In this document: piece by piece, positions 28,501-40,500 of the stretch | Position numbering within the stretch: position 1 is the stretch's first letter | Layout: every line of letters starts with the position of its first letter | NCBI GenBank assembly: GCA_947627365.1 | Contig: CANQVT010000008.1 | Location: 1 to 63,092 of the forward strand | Length of the DNA stretch: 63,092 nucleotides | Reading direction: 5' to 3' | From: an uncultured Lachnospiraceae bacterium | GTDB lineage: Bacteria > Bacillota > Clostridia > Lachnospirales > Lachnospiraceae | Program-made: the position numbers and the translations under genes | Notes under the pieces: generated by a model | Databases searched by the model: none | What the model was told of the DNA's origin: nothing | Seen by the model: only the letters and a program-made list of their open reading frames with translations

Positions 28501-31500
28501 ATACAATGCGTCTGATGTGGATGTAAAAGATGACAACACAGCAGAAGTGCACAAGGGTGCAAAGCCGGTATTCACACAGGCATCCAATGAAGTGAACGGA
28601 CACGTAGCGCTTGGCACGAAGACCTACACGCCGGCGGATATCGAGAAAGTAGTCGACGGAAAGAAGACATATCCGGCGAGTACGTTGTTTGAGTATGTCG
28701 TAATCGAGGTAGTGGACGACGCGGAGGAAGGCACAGAGGAAGAGGCAGAAAGCACCATCACGTACGACAGGGTTGTGAGGAAGGTGACCGTGGAGGTGAC
28801 CTACGATCAAACGACGAAGGAGATGGGCGCGTCTATCGTAAAGGATGAGACGGATGACCTGACATTCACGAACTACTACGACACGAAGAAGTCGATCACG
28901 CTGGACGGCCATAAGACTCTGGAAGGCCGCAATGCGCTGGAAGGCGAGACGTTCAGCTTCAACGTCTACAAGGCAGACGAGAAGGGCAATAAGAGCGGTG
29001 AAGCGGTAGCGACGGCCAGCACGGATGGAGAAGGCGACTTCACGTTCAAGCCGGAGATCACGATCACGCTGGACGACATGCGGACCGATGACCGCACGGA
29101 TGATAAGAAAGCGACATATGCATCAACGAAAGACTTCTACTACCTGGTAGAGGAAGAAGACAGCGGCGCGGAAGGCATGACGTATGCGGCCCCGCAGTTG
29201 CTGAAGCTGCATGCGGAGTATGCCGCGGCGACGGGCGAGCTGACGATCAACTGGGTTGGCCTGACTGATAATAGGGTCGAGTTCGTAAATGACTATGACA
29301 CGAATGCAGAGGCGACCATAACCGGCAAGAAGGTAATGGAGGGCCGCGACCTGCAGGAAGGCGAGACCTACAGCTTCAGCGTATACAAGCAGGACGACGT
29401 GCTGTTTGACGATGAGGGCAACGTAACGGGCACGAAGGCCGGGGCTGAGAAGGTATTCGGCGGCAGCGTGACCGGACCGGATGATACGATCACGTTCGAC
29501 GGCAGTTTTGAATATGAGCTGAAAAGAGACTTTGCAATAAGAGACGAGGCCGGGAAGATCACGGGCTACAAGACTGAGGAGACCTACAGTTACTATGTAG
29601 TGGAGGACATCCCGGAAGAGTCGAAGAGGGCGGAAGGCGTCACATACGACAGGACGGCGAAGCCGGTGACCGTGACGGTGACCTACGATAAGACGACAGG
29701 CGATATGCAGGCGACGGTCGCGGAAGGCCAGAGCAATGTGACGTTCACGAACAAGTACACGACGGAGAAGACGATCACGCTTGACGGGCACAAGACGATG
29801 GAAGGCCGCGACCTGGCGGATGACTACGGCTTTGACTTCAACGCCTACAAGGTGGATGCGGACGGCAATAAGACCGGTGATCGGGTAGCGACGGGCAGCA
29901 CGAACAAGGACGGCAACATCACGTTCAGCCCGGACATCAAGGTGACGCTGGCCGACATGCTGAACGAAGACGGGACGTACGCGTCCGAGAGAGACTTCAA
30001 GTATGTAGTGGAAGAGGACAAGGAAGCGGACGACGATCAGGGCGAAGTGGGTTATGCGGAAAACAAGGACCTGACGCTGCACGCGACGTACAGCAAGGCG
30101 ACAGGTGAGCTTGACCTTTCATGGACGTCTGGCCTGGACAATGGCAAGGCCGAGTTCGTGAACGACTACAACACGAGCGCGAGCGCGACCCTGGACGGCA
30201 GGAAGGTGATGGAAGGCCGCGACCTGCAGGGAGGCGAGAGCTACAGCTTCAGCGTATATGCGAAGGGCGGCGTAACGGTAGCCGATGACGGCACCGCGAC
30301 GGTGACAGATGCTTCCAAGAAGGTATTCGGCGGCACTGCGGCCGGACCGGACTGGAATATCAAGTTCAACGGCGGTTTCGAATATAACCTGAAGGAAGAC
30401 TTTGCAATAAGAGACGAGGCCGGGAATATCACGGGCTACAAGACCGAGGAGACCTACACGTACTATGTAGTGGAGGACATCCCGGAAGAGTCGGAGAGGG
30501 CGGAAGGCGTCACATACGACCGGACGGCGAAAGAGGTGACCGTGACGGTGACCTACAACAAGGCGACGGGCGTGATGACTGCAACGGTTGATAAAGGCAA
30601 GGACGGCGTGACGTTCACGAATACGTACACGACGGAGAAGAGCCTGGGCTTTGAGCTCCAGAAAGAGCTAGAGGGCATGACCCTGACCGGCGGCCAGTTC
30701 CAGTTCAAGCTGGAGAAGAAGACCAGCGCGGACGACGCGGAGGAAGCGACGTGGGAGCAGGTCGGCGAACTTATGACCAACGACGCGGACGGCAAGGTAA
30801 GCTTCAAGGACGCGATCAAGATCTCACTGGATGACCTCAAGACGGTCGGTGCGGACGGCAGTGTGACCTATCCGACAAAGACGTTCACGTACAGGGTGAG
30901 CGAGGTCAAGGGCGATCTGACAGACATGACGTATGCGGAAGGATTCCGTGAGTTCACGGTGACGGCGTTGTATGACAAGGCGACGGGTGTGCTGACGCTT
31001 ACGGATACGCTTGACCATCTGGATGGGACGTTCACGAACACCTGGAATGCGGAGGCGAGCGTGCCGTTCGAGGCGACGAAGAAGCTGGTAGGGCGTGACC
31101 TGAAGGTGGGCGAGTTCCACTTCGAGGTATACAATGCGTCTGATGTGGATGTAAAAGATGACAACACAGCAGAAGTGCACAAGGGTGCAAAGCCGGTATT
31201 CACACAGGCATCCAATGAAGTGAACGGACACGTAGCGCTTGGCACGAAGACCTACACGCCGGCGGATATCGAGAAAGTAGTCGACGGAAAGAAGACATAT
31301 CCGGCGAGTACGTTGTTTGAGTATGTCGTAATCGAGGTAGTGGACGACGCGGAGGAAGGCACAGAGGAAGAGGCAGAAAGCACCATCACGTACGACAGGG
31401 TTGTGAGGAAGGTGACCGTGGAGGTGACCTACGATCAAACGACGAAGGAGATGGGCGCGTCTATCGTAAAGGATGAGACGGATGACCTGACATTCACGAA

Positions 31501-34500
31501 CTACTACGACACGAAGAAGTCGATCACGCTGGACGGCCATAAGACTCTGGAAGGCCGCAATGCGCTGGAAGGCGAGACGTTCAGCTTCAACGTCTACAAG
31601 GCAGACGAGAAGGGCAATAAGAGCGGTGAAGCGGTAGCGACGGCCAGCACGGATGGAGAAGGCGACTTCACGTTCAAGCCGGAGATCACGATCACGCTGG
31701 ACGACATGCGGACCGATGACCGCACGGATGATAAGAAAGCGACATATGCATCAACGAAAGACTTCTACTACCTGGTAGAGGAAGAAGACAGCGGCGCGGA
31801 AGGCATGACGTATGCGGCCCCGCAGTTGCTGAAGCTGCATGCGGAGTATGCCGCGGCGACGGGCGAGCTGACGATCAACTGGGTTGGCCTGACTGATAAT
31901 AGGGTCGAGTTCGTAAATGACTATGACACGAATGCAGAGGCGACCATAACCGGCAAGAAGGTAATGGAGGGCCGCGACCTGCAGGAAGGCGAGACCTACA
32001 GCTTCAGCGTATACAAGCAGGACGACGTGCTGTTTGACGATGAGGGCAACGTAACGGGCACGAAGGCCGGGGCTGAGAAGGTATTCGGCGGCAGCGTGAC
32101 CGGACCGGATGATACGATCACGTTCGACGGCAGTTTTGAATATGAGCTGAAAAGAGACTTTGCAATAAGAGACGAGGCCGGGAAGATCACGGGCTACAAG
32201 ACTGAGGAGACCTACAGTTACTATGTAGTGGAGGACATCCCGGAAGAGTCGAAGAGGGCGGAAGGCGTCACATACGACAGGACGGCGAAGCCGGTGACCG
32301 TGACGGTGACCTACAACAAGGCGACGGGCAATATGGAGGCGACAGTCGCGGAAGGCCAGAGCAATGTGACGTTCACAAACGAGTACGACACGGAAGACAC
32401 GATCGGGCTGGATGCGAACAAGACGCTGGAAGGCAGGGAGCTGAAGCAGGGCGAGTTCATCTTCACGCTGTCCGAGGGCGAGGGCCAGGATACGCTGAAC
32501 ATAGCGAAGGCGAGCGTGACGAACGCAGCGAACGGTACGGTGAAGTTTGCGGACGACGTGATCAAGGTGACGCTTGCGGACATGGACGGCATGGCGGAGA
32601 CGGCGGAAAAGGGCGTCTACACGAAGCAGTTTAAATACACGCTGACCGAGGCCAAGACGAGCCTGAAGGGTGTGACGAACGACGCGGACAGCAAGAGAGA
32701 GCTGACGCTGACCGCGACGTACAATGAGAACACGGGCGTGCTGGAGCTGGCATGGGATACCAACATGGAAGGCCAGACGTTCATCAACACGTACGACACG
32801 GAAGCGAAGGAAAGCCTTGAGGCGGAGAAGGAGCTGAAGGGCAGGAAGCTGAAGGCAGGCGAGTTCATCTTCACGCTGTCCGAGGGCGAGGGCCAGGATA
32901 CGCTGGACATCAGCAGGGCGATGGTCCTGAACGACGCGGACGGCAAGGTGAAGTTTGCGGACGGCCTGATCACGGTGACGTTTGCGGACATGGAAGGCAT
33001 GGTGCAGAGCAAAGAAGATGCCAACATCTTCACGAAGGAGTTCACGTACGTGCTGACCGAGGCCAAGACGAAGCTGAAGGGCGTGACGAACGACCCGGTG
33101 AGCGCGAGGACGCTGACGCTGGAGGCGACGTACAATAAGGCGACGGGCGAGCTGGCGCTTGAGTGGAAGAATACCCCGGCGGACCTGAAGTTCACGAACA
33201 CCTACGACACGGATGCGAAGACGGGCGTAGAGCTGACGAAGGAGCTGACAGGCCTTGACCTGAAGGGAAGTGCGTTCACGTTCAGGCTAGAAAAGTTGGC
33301 CAGCGGAAACGCAGGCGACAAGTATACGTTATGGCAGACGATCGCCACGGCGGCGAATGATGCGGACGGCAGGGCAAGCTTTGCGGACGCGATCGTGGTC
33401 ACGCTGGATGACCTTAAGGTCAACGATGCGAACACGGCGGATAGCTATCCGGATAAGACGTTCACCTACCGCGTGAGCGAGGTGAAGCCGGATGACGCTG
33501 ACGAGGCAATGATCTATGACGATGAAGTCTACACGTTCACGGTAGACGCGCACTATGACTTTGAGAACGGCGTGCTGACGCTGACGAACGATGCGCCGAC
33601 GGACGGCTACACGTTCAAGAACGAGTGGACGGCGGAGGCGGGCATCCCGCTTACCGGCTTCAAGACGCAGAAGGACCTGAAGCTTGAGGAAGGCAAGTAC
33701 GGCTTCGCGGTATACAATGCGGACGATGTAACGGTAGCGGAAGACGGCACGGTCACGACGACCGGTGAGCCGGTACTCGGACCGGTCACGAACGCGGCGG
33801 AGGGCGGCATCGTATTCGGCACCCTGGAGTATGACCTTGACGATATCAAGGATGCGGACGGAAACTATCCGGCCGAGACGATCTTCGAGTACAAGGTGCT
33901 TGAGCTCAAGGGAACGGATAAGGGTGTTACCTATGACCCGAGCGTCAAGACAGTCAGGGTGAAAGTGACGTACAGCATGGCGACGGGCAAGCTGGAAGCG
34001 GCACTTATAGACGGCACGGAGCTGCTGGCGTTCGTGAATGAGTATGACACGGAAGACACGATCGGCCTTGAGGCGGAGAAGGAGCTGAAGGGCAGGAAGC
34101 TGAAGGCAGGCGAGTTCATCTTCACGCTGTCTGAGGGCGAGGACCAGGATACGCTGGACATCAGCAGGGCGATGGTCCTGAACGACGCGGACGGCAAGGT
34201 GAAGTTTGCGGACGACGTGATCAAGGTGACGCTGGACGACATGGCGGATGTGCTTGCGACGCCGAGCGCGGACGGCATCTACACGAAGCAGTTCACGTAC
34301 GTACTGACTGAGGCTAAGACGAAGCTGCAGGGTGTAACGAACGACGCGAACAGCAGCCGTGAGCTGACGCTGACCGCAACGTATAATAAGAATACAGGCG
34401 TGCTGGATCTGGCATGGGATACCGACATGGAAGGCCAGACGTTCATCAACACGTACGACACGGAAGCGAAGGAAAGCCTTGAGGCGGAGAAGGAGCTGAA

Positions 34501-37500
34501 GGGCAGGAAGCTGAAGGCAGGCGAGTTTATCTTCACGCTGTCTGAGAGCGGTGACCAGGATACTCTGGACATCAGCAGGGCGATGGTCCTGAATGACGCG
34601 GACGGCAAGGTGAAGTTTGCGGACGGCCTGATCACGGTGACGCTTGCAGACATGGCAGGCATGGTGGAGACCGAGGAAGGCAGCGGGATCTTCACGAAGG
34701 AGTTCACGTACGTGCTGACCGAGGCCAAGACAAAGCTGAAGGGCGTGACGAACGACGCGGACAGCAGCCGTGAGCTGAAGCTGGTAGCGACATACAATAA
34801 CGAGAGCGGCGAACTGACGCTTGAGTGGAAGAACGCTCCGGAAGCACTGAAATTCGTGAACGAGTACGACACGTACGACACGATCGGGCTGGACGCGAAC
34901 AAGACGCTGGAAGGCAGGGAGCTGAAGCAGGGCGAGTTCATCTTCACACTGTCCGAGGGCGAGGGCCAGGATACGCTGAACATAGCAAAGGCGAGCGTGA
35001 CGAACGCGGCGGACGGCACGGTTAAGTTTGCGGACGACGTGATCAAGGTGACGCTGGACGATATGGCGGATGTGCTTGAGACACCGAGCGCGGACGGCAT
35101 TTACACGAAGCAGTTCACGTACGTACTGACCGAGGCCAAGACGGGCCTGAAGGGTGTGACGAATGACGCGAACAGCAGCCGTGAGCTGACGCTGACCGCG
35201 ACGTATAATGAGAACACGGGCGTTCTGGAGCTGGCATGGGATACCGGCATGGAAGACCAGACGTTCATCAACACGTACGACACGGAAGCGAAGGAAAGCC
35301 TTGAGGCGGAGAAGGAGCTGAAGGGCAGGAAGCTGAAGGCAGGCGAGTTCATCTTCACGCTGTCTGAGAGTGGCGACCAGGATACGCTGGACATCAGCAG
35401 GGCGATGGTCCTGAACGACGCGGACGGCACGGTGAAGTTTGCGGACGGCCTGATCACGGTGACGCTTGCGGATATGGAAGGCATGGTGCAGAGCAAAGAA
35501 GATGCCAACATCTTCACGAAGGAGTTCACGTATGTGCTGACCGAGGCTAAGACGAAGCTGAAGGGCGTGACGAACGACGCGAACAGCAGCCGTGAGCTGA
35601 CGCTGGAGGCAACCTACAACAGGGCGACCGGCGAGCTGACGCTTGAGTGGAAGAACGCCCCGGCGGACCTGAAGTTCACGAACACGTACGACACGCAGGA
35701 GAAGACGGGCGTTGATCTGACGAAGGAGCTGACAGGTCTTGACTTGAAGGGAAGTGCGTTCACGTTCAGGCTGGAGAAGCAGATTGGAGCGAACGGCAAG
35801 TTTACATCCTGGCAGACGATCGCCACGGCGGCGAATGATGCGGACGGCAGGGCAAGCTTTGCGGACGCGATCGTGGTCACGCTGGATGACCTTAAGGTCA
35901 ACGATGCGAACACAGCGGATAGCTATCCGGATAAGACGTTCACGTACCGCGTAAGCGAGGTGAAGCCGGATGACGCTGACGAGGCAATGATCTACGACGA
36001 GAACGCTTATACGTTCACGGTAGTCGCGCACTATGACTTTGCGAGCGGCACGATCGAGCTGACGAACAATGCGGATCCGGACGGCTACACGTTTGAGAAC
36101 GAGTGGACGGCGGAGGCGAGCATCCCGCTTACCGGCTTTAAGACGCAGAAGGACCTGAAGCTTGAGGCTGGCAAGTACAGCTTCGCGGTATACAAGGCGG
36201 ACGATGTAACGGTAGCGGAAGACGGTACGGTCACGACGACCGGTGAGCCGGTACTCGGACCGGTCACGAACGCGGCGGAGGGCGGCATCGTATTCGGTAC
36301 GCTGGAGTATGACCTTGACGATATCGTGAAGGATGGCGAGTATCCGGCTGAGACGGTATTCGAGTACAAGGTGCTTGAGCTCAAGGGAACGGATAAGGGC
36401 GTTACCTATGACCCGAGCGTGAAGACGGTCAAGGTGAAAGTGACGTACAGCATGGCGACGGGCGAATTGAAAGCGGCGCTGATAGACGGCTCTGAGCTCC
36501 TGGCATTCGTGAACGAGTACGACACGGAAGACACGATCGGCTTCGAGGCGGCGAAGGAGATGCACGGCCGTGAGCTGACAGAGGAAGACGTATTCACGTT
36601 TACGCTGACGGCGGACGATGAAGCATACGCGGGAACAGTCCAGACGGCGACGGCTGAGAACGACGCAAACGGCGCGATCACGGGCTTCAAGGATAGCGCG
36701 ATCAAGGTAACGCTGGACGACATGGCGGATGTGCTCGCGACGCCGAGCGCGGACGGCATCTACACGAAGCAGTTCAGCTACACGCTGACCGAGTCCGGCG
36801 AGAGGCCGAGCGTGACGAATGATCCGAACGCGAAGCATCTGACGGTGACGGCGACCTACGACAAGAACAGCGGCGATCTGAAGCTGATGCTGACGAAGTG
36901 GGATAACCTGACGTTCATCAATACGTACGAGGCGACGGGCAGCGTACCGGCAGGCGGCCTGAAGAAGGTAAACGGCAAGCCTGTGACGTCTGAGCAGATC
37001 GAACGCCTGAATAAACTGGTTGAGTTCCAGCTTGAGCAGGTGGACGGCGCGAAGGTTACGCCGCTTGAAAGCAAGAGCCTTGGTGCGGACGGAACGTTCA
37101 AGTTTACGGATCTTGCCTATACGCAGGATGACATTGGAAATACCTATACGTACCGGATCAAGGAGTCCCAGATCGCGGATGACGATGAGATGGGCGGCTA
37201 CACGGTAGACGGTACGGTATATACCTTCATGGTGAAGGTAGAAGACAGCGACGAGCACGACGGCACACTGAAGCTGACGGTGACGGATGCGGAGGGCAAT
37301 GTCGCCGAGGGCGAGCCGAAGCTTGAGGCAGAGTTTGACAATGAGCTGACGGTTGAGTTCCATGTGAACAAGACAGAGGTCGGCGATAACAGCAAGGAAG
37401 TTGAAGGCGCGAGGCTCACCGTATATGAAGTGACGACGGACGAGAACGGCGACACTGTTGAGACGGAGGTCGACAGCTGGATCTCGAAGGAGGGCGAGAC

Positions 37501-40500
37501 GCATGACTTCGGCGATAAGCTGGAGGAAGGCAAGAGCTATGTGCTTCGCGAGACAGTTGCTCCGGACGGATACGCTTACACGACGGATATCGAGTTCAGC
37601 GTGACGGACAACGGCGAGATCGAGACAGGTATGCCGAAGACGACCGATGAGGACGGCAACGACACGTATCTGGTAGAGGATGCACCGCTGCACTTCAACG
37701 TGAACAAGACGGAGGTTGGCGACAATAGCAAGGAAGTCGCGGACGCGGAGATCACGGTATACGAGCTGACGACGGACGAGGAAGGCAACACGGTTGAGAC
37801 GAAGGTCGACAGCTGGATCTCGAAGGAAGGCGAGACGCACGACTTCGGCGGCAAGCTGAAGGCAGGCGGCAGCTACGTGATGCGTGAGACGGTCGCTCCG
37901 GACGGATATGCGTACACGAACGACATCGAGTTTACGGTTGACAAGGACGGCAAGGTGACGACCGACGCTCAGACGGTAATGGATGAGGACGGCAACCCGG
38001 TATACCTGGTAGAGGATGCGCCGCTGCACTTCAACGTGAACAAGACGGAGATCGGCGACAACAGCAAGGAAGTCGCGGACGCGGAGATCACAGTATACGA
38101 GCTGACAACGGACGAGGAAGGCAACCGCGTAGAGACGAAGGTCGACAGCTGGACCTCGAAGGCAGGCGAGACGCACGACTTCGGCGATAAGCTGAAGGCA
38201 GGCGGAAGCTACGTGATGCGTGAGACGGTCGCTCCGGACGGATATGCATACACGAACGACATCGAGTTCACGATTGACAAGAATGGCAAGGTGACGACCG
38301 ACGCCCAGACGGTGACGGATGAGGACGGCAACACGGTATACCTCGTAGAGGATGCGCCGCTGCACTTCAACGTGAACAAGACGGAGGTCGGCGACAACAG
38401 CAAGGAAGTCGCGGGCGCGGAGATCACGGTATACGAGCTGACGACGGACGAGGAAGGCAACACAGTTGAGACGAAGGTCGACAGCTGGACCTCGAAGGAA
38501 GGCGAAACGCACGACTTCGGCGATAAGCTGAAGGCAGGCGGAAGCTACGTGATGCGTGAGACGGTCGCTCCGGACGGATATGCATACACGAACGACATCG
38601 AGTTCACGATTGACAAGAATGGCAAGGTGACGACCGACGCCCAGACGGTGACGGATGAGGACGGCAACACGGTATACCTCGTAGAGGATGCGCCGCTGCA
38701 CTTCAACGTGAACAAGACGGAGGTCGGCGACAACAGCAAGGAAGTCGCGGGCGCGGAGATCACGGTATACGAGCTGACGACGGACGAGGAAGGCAACACA
38801 GTTGAGACGAAGGTCGACAGCTGGACCTCGAAGGAGGGCGAGACGCACGACTTCGGCGATAAGCTGAAGGCAGGCGGCAGCTACGTGATGCGTGAGACGG
38901 TCGCTCCGGACGGATATGCATACACGAACGACATCGAGTTCACGGTTGACAGGGACGGCAAGGTGACGACCGACGCCCAGACGGTAACGGATGAGGACGG
39001 CAATACGGTATACCTCGTAGAGGATGCGCCGCTGCACTTCAACGTGAACAAGACGGAGGTCGGCGACAACAGCAAGGAAGTCGCGGGCGCGGAGATCACG
39101 GTATACGAGCTGACGACGGACGAGGAAGGCAACACAGTTGAGACGAAGGTTGACAGCTGGACCTCGAAGGAGGGCGAGACGCACGACTTCGGCGACAAGC
39201 TGAAAGCAGGCGGAAGCTACGTGATGCGTGAGACGGTCGCTCCGGACGGATACGCTTACACGAACGACATCGAGTTCACGGTTGACAAGGACGGCAAGGT
39301 GACGACCGACGCCCAGACGGTGACGGATGAGGACGGCACCCCGGTATATCTGGTAGAGGATGCACCGCTGCACTTCCATGTTGACAAGGTTGAGCTTGGC
39401 AACGGCGAGGAGCTGGATGGCGCAGAGCTTACAGTATATGAAGTGACGACAGATGAGAACGGAAACCGCGTGGAGACGAAGGTTGACAGCTGGACTTCGA
39501 AGAAGGGTGAGAACCACGATTTCGGCGGCAAGTTGAAAGCAGGCGGAAGCTATGTGCTCCGCGAGGAGCTTGCCCCGGCCGGATATGCTTACACAAGCGA
39601 TATCGAATTTACGGTCGACAAGGACGGCAAGGTTGCGGCGGATATGCCGACGACAACAGACGCGGATGGCAACACGGTTTACCTGGTAGAGGATGCGCCG
39701 ATCATCGGCTCCGTGACTCTGAGAAAGACGAGCGAGGCGAACGGTGAGGTGCTGGCAGGCGCGGCGTTCCAGCTGTACTACAAGACCGATGAGACTGAGA
39801 GCGGATGGGCGCTGTACAACAACGCGGCGTATGTGACCGGCATCGATGGCACGCTGACAATCGGCGGCCTGACGGCAAACGATTACTACTTCGTCGAGAC
39901 GGAGGCTCCGGAAGGATTCGTCATCGCGACGGATGAGGACGGTAAGCCGAAGCAGTATCCGTTCACAATCGGCCCGGATGAGGCAGACAAGACAAAGGCA
40001 GAGGTATCCGTGACGCTGGACGTGACGAACGCTCCGGAGGAAGAGGATACGAAGCTTGTGGTGACGAAGCAGCTGGTATACGACAACGAGCTCTGGAACG
40101 CAGTGGATGCGACCTTCTATGTGGCTCTGTTTGACGACGAGGCGCTGACGAACCGCGTATCTGAGGTTCAGGCAATCGAGTTCAAGGATAGAAATACTTC
40201 CTCGACGACGTTCGAGAACCTTGAGGCTGGTAAGACATACTATGTAGCTGAGACGCTTGAGGACGGCACGGTAGTCAACGACATCGGCGGCGTTCTGGCG
40301 ACAGGCGAGATGTACACGGCAGACTTCTACAACGACAATGTCGTGACGGTTGAGAAGGGCGATGGAACGACGGTGCTCTACTTCCGCAATGTGTTCACGG
40401 AGATTCCGGAGGAATTCTACCGTGAAGGCAGGCTGACGATCACGAAGCAGCTGCTCGGGGCGGACGGCGTGCTCAAGGCGAGCAACAAGACGTTCTACGC

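Noticed and set aside
26135..32592. Several repeated minus-strand open frames (for example near 28196-28912 and 30824-31540) that are identical to each other
   Set aside because: They are antisense to the duplicated block; their identity only reflects the 2,628-bp duplication.
33329..39517. A 2,062-codon open frame on the minus strand across the giant gene
   Set aside because: It mirrors the repetitive + strand gene, whose codon use rarely creates stops on the complement. It is built of echoing arginine/leucine/valine-rich repeats, has no ribosome site and follows the repeat period exactly.
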